This document shows, piece after piece, positions 1 through 6,606 of a stretch of 9,455 nucleotides of DNA (position 1 is its first letter; every line of letters begins with the position of its first letter). The notes under the pieces were generated by a model, which saw only the letters and a program-made list of their open reading frames with translations, ran no database searches and was not told the origin of the DNA. The stretch lies in assembly GCA_002308195.1 (NCBI GenBank), contig DBVU01000092.1, positions 1 through 9,455 of the forward strand, read 5' to 3'. This DNA is from Bacteroidales bacterium UBA1256. Its GTDB lineage: Bacteria; Bacteroidota; Bacteroidia; Bacteroidales; Paludibacteraceae. A program made the translations under genes and the position numbers.

Positions 1-263
1 TGGTTGTCGTTCTTGTACTCCTCGCTAGTCCACCAAACGGTGTCCTTCGAGTTCTTGTCCATTACGATGTATTTGTCCTTAGGCGAACGGCCGGTATAAA
101 TACCTGTCATGACGTTCACAGCGTTGAGCTCGGTGTTTTGACCTTTTGCGTAGCCGGTCAACTCAAGTTTTGTCTCCTCTGCGAACAGATACTCGTAGGA
201 TGGGTTGTGGGCGATAACGGTAGCGCCCTTGATGCCATACTTAGTTAAATCTAAAGCTTTCAT
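1..263 (-). CDS. pckA: Phosphoenolpyruvate carboxykinase (ATP), N-terminal part
   Basis: The first 87 codons are visible; the gene runs off the left edge. The product converts oxaloacetate plus ATP to phosphoenolpyruvate, CO2 and ADP in the cytoplasm. This is the first committed step of gluconeogenesis; in many gut Bacteroidota it is thought to run in reverse to fix CO2 during fermentation. The opening residues ([11 protein letters not shown]), the block [13 protein letters not shown] at residues 53-65 with the substrate-contacting Arg59, and the following SKDTVWW and YKNDN strings are characteristic of the ATP-type family. The P-loop and metal-binding parts lie outside the window. The ATG at 263-261 fits the usual family N-terminus and has an A-rich leader. 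A full Bacteroidota promoter lies about 80 bp upstream, divergent from the threonylcarbamoyl-AMP synthase gene. Confidence 0.95.
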   Translation of the reverse strand, partial: MKALDLTKYGIKGATVIAHNPSYEYLFAEETKLELTGYAKGQNTELNAVNVMTGIYTGRSPKDKYIVMDKNSKDTVWWTSEEYKNDN

Positions 264-300
264 TTTAGTATATTTTTGTGTTAATTATTGATAATTTTAG

Positions 301-343
301 GCGTTTGGCAGCGTTCGGAACAAAGAGCCGCTACTAAACACGC
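301..343 (-). promoter_or_regulatory. Possible stem-loop in the pckA 5' leader
   Basis: GCGTTTGGCAGCG (301-313) is imperfectly complementary to CGCTACTAAACACGC (329-343), with a 15-nt loop. CGCT/AGCG and TTT/AAA plus CGC/GCG blocks pair around small mismatches and bulges. It sits at the very 5' end of the predicted pckA leader, and part of the upstream arm could lie before the start site. It could affect mRNA stability or translation. No known riboswitch class is recognised. Confidence 0.3.
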
Positions 344-345
344 TA

Positions 346-377
346 CAAAATTAGTACATTTTTAGCAAATACGCAAA
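346..377 (-). promoter_or_regulatory. pckA promoter, Bacteroidota type
   Basis: Read on the minus strand, TTTG (377-374) is followed after exactly 20 nt by TAATTTTG (353-346), a full match to the -33/-7 consensus TTTG...TAnnTTTG of Bacteroidota primary sigma factors. The transcript should start near 342-338, giving a leader of roughly 75-80 nt before the pckA ATG. Pattern match by eye; no start-site data. Confidence 0.75.
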
Positions 378-389
378 TAATGCGAGTGT

Positions 390-412
390 TTTTTAAGAAT
401 TTTTCTTAAAAA
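390..412. repeat. Perfect 10-bp inverted repeat between divergent promoters
   Basis: TTTTTAAGAA (390-399) and TTCTTAAAAA (403-412) are exact reverse complements separated by TTT. The element lies between the pckA -33 box (ending at 377) and the sua5-type -33 box (starting at 425), with 12 bp on each side. The symmetry and placement suggest a binding site for a dimeric regulator serving both promoters. A chance AT-rich palindrome remains possible. Confidence 0.5.
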
Positions 413-424
413 TGATAATTTCGC

Positions 425-455
425 TTGCCAAATTCGGCAAAAAAGCGTACCTTTG
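425..455 (+). promoter_or_regulatory. Promoter of the threonylcarbamoyl-AMP synthase gene
   Basis: TTG (425-427), a 20-nt spacer, then TACCTTTG (448-455) match the Bacteroidota -33/-7 consensus. The ATG at 465 is only 9 nt past the -7 box, so the mRNA should have almost no leader. The box also overlaps an in-frame TTG at 453, which rules that codon out as the start. An inverted repeat TTGCC (425-429)/GGCAA (436-440), with outer CGC (422-424)/GCG (445-447), covers the -33 box and spacer. Confidence 0.7.
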
Positions 456-464
456 TCGTCGATT

Positions 465-1073
465 ATGGATTTTGCGAGATACGATAAGGCAGATTTGGAG
501 GAAGCGTTGCGCGTGTTGCGCAGCGGTGGCATCATTCTCTACCCGACCGATACGGTTTGGGGAATCGGTTGTGATGCGACCAACGAAGAAGCAGTGAAGC
601 GCATCTATGCGCTCAAGCAGCGAGAAGACAGCAAAGCCATGTTGGTTTTGCTAGACAATGCCGCTAAACTGGATTATTATGTAGATGTGCCTGAAACGGC
701 TGAGATGCTACTAGAGACAGCAAATGATGGGAATGGAGAGAATGATGGAATGATGAAGCCGATGACAATAATCTATCCGCACGCAAAGCACTTCGCGCCC
801 AGTCTGATCGCGGAAGACGGGTCCATCGGCATACGAATCACTACCGAGACATTCTCGAGACAACTATGTGAAAAATTGAGGAGACCAATAGTCTCCACAA
901 GTGCCAATATCAGTGGTCAGCCTACGGCTCATTTCTACCACGAGATAAGTCAAGAAATAATAAAAGGCGTAGATTATGTGTGTCAGTTCCGCCGCGATGA
1001 TGATAGTCCTCACGAGCCGAGTAGCATCATCAAGCTGAACGAGGACGGGACATTTAAGATTTTACGTCCGTAG
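465..1073 (+). CDS. tsaC: Threonylcarbamoyl-AMP synthase (Sua5/YrdC/TsaC family)
   Basis: The 202-residue protein makes threonylcarbamoyl-AMP from threonine, bicarbonate and ATP, the first step of the universal t6A37 modification of ANN-decoding tRNAs. Family motifs appear in order: GGIILYPTDTVWG at 21-33, the KxR signature within LKQREDSKAM at 50-59, KPMTIIYP at 98-105, IGIRI at 121-125, STSANISG at 144-151 and PSSIIKL at 185-191. It is a single YrdC domain without the extra C-terminal domain of full Sua5, so it is TsaC-like in size. ATG 465 was chosen because the in-frame TTG at 453 lies inside the promoter box. A short Asn/Asp/Gly-rich stretch (about 87-95), encoded by near-repeats, sits before the KPMT strand and looks like an insertion. 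The 3' end overlaps the xseB 3' end by 20 bp. Confidence 0.93.
   Translation: MDFARYDKADLEEALRVLRSGGIILYPTDTVWGIGCDATNEEAVKRIYALKQREDSKAMLVLLDNAAKLDYYVDVPETAEMLLETANDGNGENDGMMKPMTIIYPHAKHFAPSLIAEDGSIGIRITTETFSRQLCEKLRRPIVSTSANISGQPTAHFYHEISQEIIKGVDYVCQFRRDDDSPHEPSSIIKLNEDGTFKILRP
723..755 (+). repeat. AATGATGG short repeats inside the synthase gene
   Basis: AATGATGG occurs at 723-730 and 741-748, and AATGATG again at 749-755, roughly an 18-bp unit duplicated with changes. It encodes the low-complexity stretch NDGNGENDGMM between two conserved blocks of the YrdC fold and keeps the reading frame. This fits expansion by replication slippage. Confidence 0.5.
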
Positions 1074-1239
1074 CGAGTTTCTCAATTTCTTTGCGACAAT
1101 AATCAAGCAGACGAGTAGCCTCATCTGCCAATTGCTTGTACGCATCAACACTGATTGCCTCGCTTTGTTCCAACTGAGAAACGATAGTTTCTACGCGCTT
1201 GAGCGCTTCGTCGTATGATAACTGTTTTTCCATAGCCAT
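1054..1239 (-). CDS. xseB: Exodeoxyribonuclease VII small subunit
   Basis: The 61-residue product is the small subunit of exonuclease VII, which with XseA degrades single-stranded DNA to oligonucleotides in repair. The sequence LSYDEALKRVETIVSQLE is the family hallmark. It is followed by a second helix (YKQLADEATRLLDYCRKEIE), giving the expected helical hairpin at normal family length. The start codon overlaps the upstream sugar-transferase stop as TAATG, so translation is probably coupled. A second ATG two codons in (1233) has an AGGAAGG-like sequence at better spacing and may be used instead. The large-subunit gene xseA, often adjacent in related genomes, is not in this window. The last 20 bp overlap the convergent threonylcarbamoyl-AMP synthase gene. 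Confidence 0.85.
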   Translation of the reverse strand: MAMEKQLSYDEALKRVETIVSQLEQSEAISVDAYKQLADEATRLLDYCRKEIEKLATDVKS

Positions 1240-2507
1240 TACCTTCCTTTACCGCGCAGAATGACACCGATAGTGAAGAAAAGAATCTTCATATCGAGCA
1301 ACAACGACATATTCTCTACGTATACCACATCGCAATTGAGGCGTTCGATCATCTTATCCATTGTATCGGTGTAGCCGACGCGAATAGGTCCCCAACTGGT
1401 CAAACCCGGGCGAACCTTGTAGAGCAAGCAATAATAGGGAGCTTTCTCCATGATTTGTTTGACAAAGAACGGCCGTTCGGGGCGCGGTCCGACGATAGAC
1501 ATATCGCCTCGGAGAATATTCCACAACTGAGGCCATTCGTCCAATCGATATTTGCGCAGCCAACGTCCGACAGGCGTGATACGCGGATCGCCATCATGCG
1601 TGACTTGCGGTCCATCCTCTTCGGCATTCTCAATCATCGTGCGGAACTTGAAGATAGTGAACGGCAAGCCATATTGGCCCATTCGTTTCTGGCGATAGAT
1701 GACCGGTCCCGCAGAAGAGCAACGGACCAGTATAGAAATGACGAGAAACAGAGGAGACATAATCACCAGGCCCACCGCAGCACAAACAATATCGAAAGCG
1801 CGCTTGATGCACAATTCGGCATCGGTCATATGGTGCTCGGTAATCTGAATCAGCGAAGGACTATTCAACTGGCCGATGCGCGCGGCACCCGTGAGCATAT
1901 CGTACACACGCGGAATCATACTGATTTCGCACGTCAGCGGATAGAGATGCGCGATAATGCGGTACAACTGTTCATCCGTATAATTGCTAGGCAGATCGAT
2001 GATCACTTCCTCTTGTTCGCCCGCAACCAATTGTTTCGCTTCTTCCAAAGAATGGATAGTTCGGGTGCGCGAAATACCCTGACGCCTCGTTAGCAACGTA
2101 ATGAAGAGACGAGGAATATAACTCAGGACAAACTGCAAGCCAAAAAGTACCAGAAGCGAGAACAAATAGCGCTGATAGGAAATCACTTTATCATCAATGA
2201 TGATAACAAAGAAGAATAGCAACGCTATCACTATTGCAGAAATGAAGGTACGAAGGAACTCGCGCCAAAGTGGTTTTTGGAACGGGCGTAGATAGTAACC
2301 GGAGAGATAATAGACGAACAAGCAAACCAACGGATATACCAACAGAGGAAGACGAAAATCGAAAGCAGGAATCAGGATATTTTCCCACCCCCAAACGCGT
2401 CCTTCGTACACCAACCATCGGAACAACAGGAAGCACAGCCACACCAGTTCGCTACTGATGATGTCTGCCAGAATATACCTTATTTGTTGCTTGCGTCGTA
2501 CGTTCAT
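1239..2507 (-). CDS. Membrane sugar-1-phosphate transferase (WcaJ/WbaP-like, bacterial sugar transferase family)
   Basis: This 422-residue enzyme is a polyprenyl-phosphate phosphoglycosyl transferase. It moves a sugar phosphate from a nucleotide sugar to undecaprenyl phosphate and so starts a capsule, exopolysaccharide or O-antigen unit at the inner membrane. Four hydrophobic segments (about 12-35, 52-72, 86-106, 112-135) precede a cytoplasmic linker (about 140-230), where a shortened CoA-binding-like domain would sit in larger relatives. The catalytic domain starts at KRAFDI (235-240) with a re-entrant hydrophobic helix. It then shows PVIYRQKRMG, FKFRTM, the Asp323-Glu324 dyad in LDEWPQLWNILRGDMS, VGPRPE (339-344) and VRPGLTSWGPIRVGY. 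Sugar specificity cannot be read from the sequence. No other polysaccharide genes are nearby. The gene is 10 nt after the secreted-protein gene and overlaps xseB by one base. Confidence 0.9.
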   Translation of the reverse strand: MNVRRKQQIRYILADIISSELVWLCFLLFRWLVYEGRVWGWENILIPAFDFRLPLLVYPLVCLFVYYLSGYYLRPFQKPLWREFLRTFISAIVIALLFFFVIIIDDKVISYQRYLFSLLVLFGLQFVLSYIPRLFITLLTRRQGISRTRTIHSLEEAKQLVAGEQEEVIIDLPSNYTDEQLYRIIAHLYPLTCEISMIPRVYDMLTGAARIGQLNSPSLIQITEHHMTDAELCIKRAFDIVCAAVGLVIMSPLFLVISILVRCSSAGPVIYRQKRMGQYGLPFTIFKFRTMIENAEEDGPQVTHDGDPRITPVGRWLRKYRLDEWPQLWNILRGDMSIVGPRPERPFFVKQIMEKAPYYCLLYKVRPGLTSWGPIRVGYTDTMDKMIERLNCDVVYVENMSLLLDMKILFFTIGVILRGKGR

Positions 2508-2517
2508 AGTCCGTTAC

Positions 2518-2928
2518 TTAAAATTCCTCATCAAAACCGCTAGTCTTGTCGTAAATATGAATCAAGATAGCATCATAGAAAGGATAATCACGATACTCGA
2601 CCGAGAAAGTGACTTCGCCCGGAAAATCCTTAGCCAACTGAACGCCCACACGGTCGCCGCGACGAACTTCCAGCGAATTGGAATCGGTATCATCTACTCC
2701 CTTGAGATTGTAGATGCCGTACAGGGTCATAAAAGTATCGTCCTCGTTGAGAAAGACAACGCGGCACTGGAAACCTACGTGCGAAGTATGATTGACTACG
2801 CGGATTTGATTGTAAGACCGCTCAGGTCCTTTTACCGTAAACGCATATTTGTTAGGTGCGGGTTCTTCTTGCGCCCAAACACCAATGGTCATCAAGACCG
2901 CTGCTAAAGCAATAAAAAAACGTTTCAT
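2518..2928 (-). CDS. Small secreted protein of unknown function
   Basis: I do not recognise this 136-residue protein. It begins with a clear Sec signal peptide: MKRFF, a hydrophobic core to about residue 17, and a likely cleavage after VWA just before QEE (residues 20-22). No lipobox cysteine is present, so the mature protein of about 117 residues should be periplasmic or exported. It has alternating hydrophobic patterns typical of a beta-sandwich (for example QIRVVNHTSHVGFQCRVVF and GEVTFSVEYRDYP), several Asp/Glu pairs, one cysteine, and an acidic end (FDEEF). It lacks an obvious type IX secretion C-terminal domain. It lies 20 nt after the ClC gene and 10 nt before the sugar transferase gene, so co-expression is likely. 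A link to surface polysaccharide or envelope stress is only a guess from position. Confidence 0.75.
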   Translation of the reverse strand: MKRFFIALAAVLMTIGVWAQEEPAPNKYAFTVKGPERSYNQIRVVNHTSHVGFQCRVVFLNEDDTFMTLYGIYNLKGVDDTDSNSLEVRRGDRVGVQLAKDFPGEVTFSVEYRDYPFYDAILIHIYDKTSGFDEEF

Positions 2929-2948
2929 GATTTATGTTATTTATAGGT

Positions 2949-4730
2949 TTATTCTTCCGAGAAATGGACAAGGACGTGGCGATAAGAGTTGAATATCTTA
3001 GACTTAGAGACGAATCCCAAATAGTGTCTATCCTGGTCCACCACAGGCAGATTCCAGGCGCCCGTATCTTCGAAAATCTCCATCACTTTTTCCATCGGCA
3101 TATCGAATTGCAAAACGGCAGGTGGAGAAGTCATTAGTTGGCCGACTGTGAAACGTCTGTATAACCGCGGTTGGAACATGATATTGCGCACTTCGTCCAG
3201 CAACAAAATGCCACGCAAACGGCCGTCATGGTCAATGACCGGGAAGATATTTCGCTTGCTCTCGCTAATCACTTTGACCAGTTCGCCCAACATCATTTCC
3301 GGATGAATGACTTTCAGGTCCGTTTCCAACACATTGTCCATCTTGAGCAACGTGAGTACGTTGCGATCTTTGTTATGCGTGAGCAGTTCACCCTTTTGCG
3401 CCAAACGCATGGCATACAAAGAGTGAGGCTCGAAAAGCATGATGGTGAGATAAGAGATGACACTCACAATCATAAGCGGCATAAAGAGATGGTAACCGCC
3501 AGTCAGTTCCGCAATCAGGAAAATACCGGTGAGAGGGGCGTGCATCACCCCCGACATCAAACCGGCCATACCGACCAATGCGAAATTGGTCTCAGGAACC
3601 AAAATGCCCATCAGATTGAGTATGCGCGCCGTAACAAATCCGACCAACGAGCCCATGAACAACGAAGGCGCAAAAATACCTCCTACTCCGCCTGCGCCGT
3701 TGGTGGCCACGCTCGCGACAATCTTAAACAAAATGATGGCTACAAAGTATCCGATAATCAGAATCTGCGGATTAACAGCCGATAATAGCGCAACAGGACT
3801 ATGCTCCAAGGCCGAGAGACTATCACCATTGATGAGTTGACGAATCACATCGTATCCTTCGCCGTAGAGAGGCGGAAACAAGAAGATAAGCACACTCAGC
3901 GTTAATCCTCCTACCAAGATCTTCAGTCCAACGCTGCGCACATTGTGCTTCATCCATTGTTCGAGTCGGTTCATTCCTCGGGTAAAATAGAGACTCGCGA
4001 GTCCGCAAACGGCACCAAGGATAAGATACCAAGGAATTCGGTTAACGGCAAAAACCTCGATATTCTCCAATGGGAACATCGGTTCTTCACCTGTCAGGAT
4101 ATAAGAAATGGCGGTCGCCGTAACGGACGAGATGAGCAAAGGAGCCACGGAAGTCATGGTCAGATCCATCATCAGCACCTCGAGCGTGAAAACCAATCCC
4201 GCGATAGGCGCCTTGAAAATACCGCCGATTGCGCCTGCTGCGCCACATCCAATCATGAGCATCATCGTTTTCTGGTCCAAGCGGAAAGCTTTAGCCAGAT
4301 TAGAGCCGATGGCTGCTCCGGTCAGCACAATAGGAGCCTCAGCACCGACGGACCCACCAAAACCGATGGTCAATCCAGAACCAATGACTGACGACCACAT
4401 ATTGTGCGCCTTGATAATCGATTTGCGCTGACTGATGGCATACAAAATCTTAGTAATACCATGCGAGATATCGTCGCGCACTATGTATTTGACAAAGAGT
4501 GCGGCCAACGTGATACCGATAACCGGAGTAATAAGATACCACCAGGTATTCGTTTCCGCTATCAGATGCTGCTCGACGAACCATTGAATAAGATGGATAA
4601 AGGATTTTAGCAGCGAAGCTGCCATAGCCGAGAAACAACCCACGAAGAAGGAAAGGAGGAGCACCAAATGCTTCTCGCTGATGTGGCGTTCGCGCCACTC
4701 GACCATTCTATCGTAGAAAGTATTTTGCAC
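2949..4730 (-). CDS. ClC-family chloride channel or transporter with C-terminal CBS pair
   Basis: This 593-residue inner-membrane protein has about 450 residues of ClC fold followed by two CBS domains (about 456-520 and 525-590; the second ends near LGFVSKSKIF), which may bind nucleotides and regulate the pore. Aligned by eye to E. coli ClcA, the external gate glutamate is Glu131 in GAEAP (GREGP in ClcA). GGIFAP (350-355) and the pore tyrosine Tyr439 in SLYAMRL are kept. The GSGIP serine motif reads SHGIT (89-93). The internal proton glutamate (E203 in ClcA) is Val185, next to a kept Glu184. It may therefore be a passive channel or a weakly coupled exchanger. The GTG at 4730 is used here; an ATG eight codons in (4706) is an alternative. 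The gap to obgE is 10 nt. Confidence 0.9.
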   Translation of the reverse strand: MQNTFYDRMVEWRERHISEKHLVLLLSFFVGCFSAMAASLLKSFIHLIQWFVEQHLIAETNTWWYLITPVIGITLAALFVKYIVRDDISHGITKILYAISQRKSIIKAHNMWSSVIGSGLTIGFGGSVGAEAPIVLTGAAIGSNLAKAFRLDQKTMMLMIGCGAAGAIGGIFKAPIAGLVFTLEVLMMDLTMTSVAPLLISSVTATAISYILTGEEPMFPLENIEVFAVNRIPWYLILGAVCGLASLYFTRGMNRLEQWMKHNVRSVGLKILVGGLTLSVLIFLFPPLYGEGYDVIRQLINGDSLSALEHSPVALLSAVNPQILIIGYFVAIILFKIVASVATNGAGGVGGIFAPSLFMGSLVGFVTARILNLMGILVPETNFALVGMAGLMSGVMHAPLTGIFLIAELTGGYHLFMPLMIVSVISYLTIMLFEPHSLYAMRLAQKGELLTHNKDRNVLTLLKMDNVLETDLKVIHPEMMLGELVKVISESKRNIFPVIDHDGRLRGILLLDEVRNIMFQPRLYRRFTVGQLMTSPPAVLQFDMPMEKVMEIFEDTGAWNLPVVDQDRHYLGFVSKSKIFNSYRHVLVHFSEE

Positions 4731-4740
4731 GCTCAGTTGA

Positions 4741-5919
4741 TTATTCTCCGGAATCCCATCCGATACCTTTGTATTTGTCGAGATCCCACTCTTCTTCTAC
4801 TTCGTTCAGATAGATAGTTTCAGTCTCTTCTTCAGAGTCATCATCCGACTCTTCTTTCTCTATAACCGTCACATCTATAGGCGCGTGGCTAATCTCGATG
4901 ATTTGGTTTTGCTCTTTGTTCAGTTCGGTCCAAAGTGCATCTTTCAGTTGATCAATTCCTTCGCCCGTGAGAGACGAGATAGGAAGGACTGCGATGCCCA
5001 ATTCTTTGGTTATTTGCTCGAAATCGATTGGCGGTAACTCGTTGCCCTCATCATCCACACGCGGCACATCCATCTTGCTGACAGCCAGAATACGTGCCTT
5101 GGTTAGGAGTTGCGGATTGTATTTCTCCAACTCGCGGAGCAGAATCGAATATTCCGCCACAATATCCTGACAATTAGCCGGAACCATGAAGAGCAGAACC
5201 GCATTCCGCTCTATATGACGTAAGAAACGCAGTCCGAGTCCTTTGCCTTCGGCCGCTCCCTCGATGATACCAGGAATATCGGCCATGCAGAACGACCGTC
5301 CATCGCGATAGGAAACGATTCCCAATTGCGGAGTTAGCGTGGTGAACGGATAGTCGGCAATCTCCGGTTTGGCAGCAGAGACGACGCTTAGTAGCGTTGA
5401 TTTGCCTGCATTGGGAAAACCGACCAAACCCACATCGGCTAACACCTTGAGTTGCATGATAACCGTTCGTTCTTGTGCGGGCTCGCCGGGTTGGGCATAA
5501 CGCGGCGCCTGATTAGTGGCAGTGCGGAAATGCCAGTTGCCTAATCCGCCACGGCCGCCTTTAAGCAAAACAATACGTTCGTCATGCTCTTTGACTTCGC
5601 AAATAAATTCGCCCGTTTCTCCGTCGTAAACGACAGTACCGCAAGGCACTTCGATGACTCGGTCTTCGCCGTCCTTGCCAAACGAGCGACTCTGTCCGCC
5701 ATGTCCGCCATCGGTGGCAATGATATGCTTCTGATACTTGAGATGAAGGAGCGTCCAGAGATTTCGATTGCCATGCAAAATAATCGACCCGCCTTTGCCG
5801 CCATCACCGCCATCGGGTCCGCCCTTGGGCAGATATTTGGCTCGGTGTAGGTGCATACAACCAGCACCGCCCTTACCCGAGCGGCAATAGATTTTAACGT
5901 AGTCGATAAAATTAGTCAT
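4741..5919 (-). CDS. obgE: GTPase Obg/CgtA, 50S ribosome assembly
   Basis: The 392-residue cytoplasmic GTPase binds late 50S ribosomal precursors and links ribosome maturation to GTP and ppGpp levels. The N-terminal Obg fold (1-157) is glycine-rich, with PKGGPDGGDGGKGGS (31-45) and TDGGHGGQ (69-76). The G domain shows the P-loop GFPNAGKST (167-175), switch I region YPFTTLTP (190-197), DIPG (214-217), SKMD (281-284, where the classical motif is NKxD; I recall Ser as common in this phylum) and SSLTGEG (315-321). The last 50 residues are strongly acidic and end in KGIGWDSGE; the E. coli protein also has an acidic tail. The gene follows adk by 9 nt, an arrangement I recall as common in Bacteroidales, and leads into the ClC gene. 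Confidence 0.96.
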   Translation of the reverse strand: MTNFIDYVKIYCRSGKGGAGCMHLHRAKYLPKGGPDGGDGGKGGSIILHGNRNLWTLLHLKYQKHIIATDGGHGGQSRSFGKDGEDRVIEVPCGTVVYDGETGEFICEVKEHDERIVLLKGGRGGLGNWHFRTATNQAPRYAQPGEPAQERTVIMQLKVLADVGLVGFPNAGKSTLLSVVSAAKPEIADYPFTTLTPQLGIVSYRDGRSFCMADIPGIIEGAAEGKGLGLRFLRHIERNAVLLFMVPANCQDIVAEYSILLRELEKYNPQLLTKARILAVSKMDVPRVDDEGNELPPIDFEQITKELGIAVLPISSLTGEGIDQLKDALWTELNKEQNQIIEISHAPIDVTVIEKEESDDDSEEETETIYLNEVEEEWDLDKYKGIGWDSGE

Positions 5920-5928
5920 AGCGATATA

Positions 5929-6504
5929 TTATCGTGTTGCTAATTCGATAATGCGACGAATTTGCATAAATACCTCCTCAACAGTATGATTGCCATTCAC
6001 AGCAAAATAGTTGCCCTGGTGGAGATAATAATTAGCTACAGGTTCGGTTTGATTGTGATAAACGGCGATGCGATGACGAATGGTATTGAGATTGTCGTCG
6101 GCACGTCCGCTGACTTTGCCACGCTCGATAAGACGCTGAATGATCAATTGCTCATCCACCATCAGATCAATCATAATGGCCTCCATCTTATATTTCTTGA
6201 GCAATTCCGTTAGCGCCTCTGCTTGTGCTACCGTACGAGGATAGCCATCGAAAATCATTCCCTTGCTATCCTTGGGAAGTTGCTCAATATAATGGTCGAT
6301 GACGCCGTACATCATATCGTCCGGCACCAGATTTCCGACAGAAATCAGTTCGTCGATTTTTTTTCCCAGTTCACTACCCGTCTTGATTTCCGCACGAAGC
6401 ACATCTCCTGTAGAAAGATGTTGCAGGCCATATTGCTCGGCCAAAAAAGCTGATTGTGTGCCCTTTCCGCTACCAGGAGCGCCACATAAAATAATGTTCA
6501 GCAT
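5929..6504 (-). CDS. adk: Adenylate kinase, short-LID form
   Basis: The 191-residue cytoplasmic enzyme interconverts ATP + AMP and 2 ADP. The P-loop GAPGSGKGT is at 8-16, the AMP-binding STGDVLR at 31-37, the AMP-site DGYPRT at 86-91, and the LID arginines lie in RGKVSGRADDN (128-138). The long zinc-type LID insertion of about 25-30 residues is absent, so it resembles the short adenylate kinases typical of this phylum and of eukaryotic cytosol. An eight-A run (complement of 6357-6364) encodes Gly-Lys-Lys-Ile near residue 50. It heads the tight minus-strand run leading to xseB. A terminator lies just upstream, behind the HU gene, so adk probably has its own promoter in the 48 bp between; the best candidate there is weak. 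Confidence 0.96.
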   Translation of the reverse strand: MLNIILCGAPGSGKGTQSAFLAEQYGLQHLSTGDVLRAEIKTGSELGKKIDELISVGNLVPDDMMYGVIDHYIEQLPKDSKGMIFDGYPRTVAQAEALTELLKKYKMEAIMIDLMVDEQLIIQRLIERGKVSGRADDNLNTIRHRIAVYHNQTEPVANYYLHQGNYFAVNGNHTVEEVFMQIRRIIELATR

Positions 6505-6520
6505 TGATTCCTAATTATAA

Positions 6521-6550
6521 ACAGACTAAATAAATATATAAAGAACGCAA
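6521..6550 (-). promoter_or_regulatory. Weak candidate promoter for the adk operon
   Basis: On the minus strand, TTG (6550-6548), a 19-nt spacer and TAGTCTGT (6528-6521) partly match TTG...TAnnTTTG. The -7 box deviates in the TTTG half. It lies between the HU terminator and the adk start, where a promoter is expected if HU transcription stops. The -33 part overlaps the terminator T-tract. Confidence 0.3.
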
Positions 6551-6585
6551 AAACGAGTTGCCCATATTAGATTAGGGCAACCCGT
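6549..6585 (-). terminator. Rho-independent terminator of the HU gene
   Basis: Read on the minus strand, an 11-bp stem ACGGGTTGCCC (6585-6575)/GGGCAACTCGT (6563-6553), with one G-U pair and an 11-nt AT-rich loop, is followed by further T residues (6552-6549). It starts 21 nt after the HU stop codon. It should separate abundant HU mRNA from the adk operon, perhaps incompletely because the T-tract is short. Confidence 0.8.
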
Positions 6586-6606
6586 TTATGAAGCTACATT
6601 GCCTGA

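Noticed and set aside
453..464. TTG start four codons upstream for the threonylcarbamoyl-AMP synthase
   Set aside because: The TTG is part of the -7 box TACCTTTG, so it would not be transcribed from that promoter. ATG 465 gives the normal family N-terminus.
412..597. 61-codon frame overlapping the synthase start
   Set aside because: It starts upstream of the promoter and runs out of frame through conserved synthase sequence.
1455..2093. 212-codon open frame antisense to the sugar transferase gene
   Set aside because: It lies fully inside a well-supported gene on the other strand, has no recognisable domain, and is rich in Arg, Asp, His and Gln as expected from the reverse of a membrane-protein gene.
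3171..3785. 204-codon open frame antisense to the ClC gene
   Set aside because: It mirrors conserved ClC and CBS coding sequence. Its composition (many His, Gln, Asn, Arg) is typical of antisense readings, and no promoter is seen.
6357..6364. Eight-A run in adk as a programmed frameshift or slippage site
   Set aside because: The frame is intact on both sides, the normal full-length product is encoded, and no alternative frame of interest follows. An A-rich Lys codon pair is a simpler explanation.
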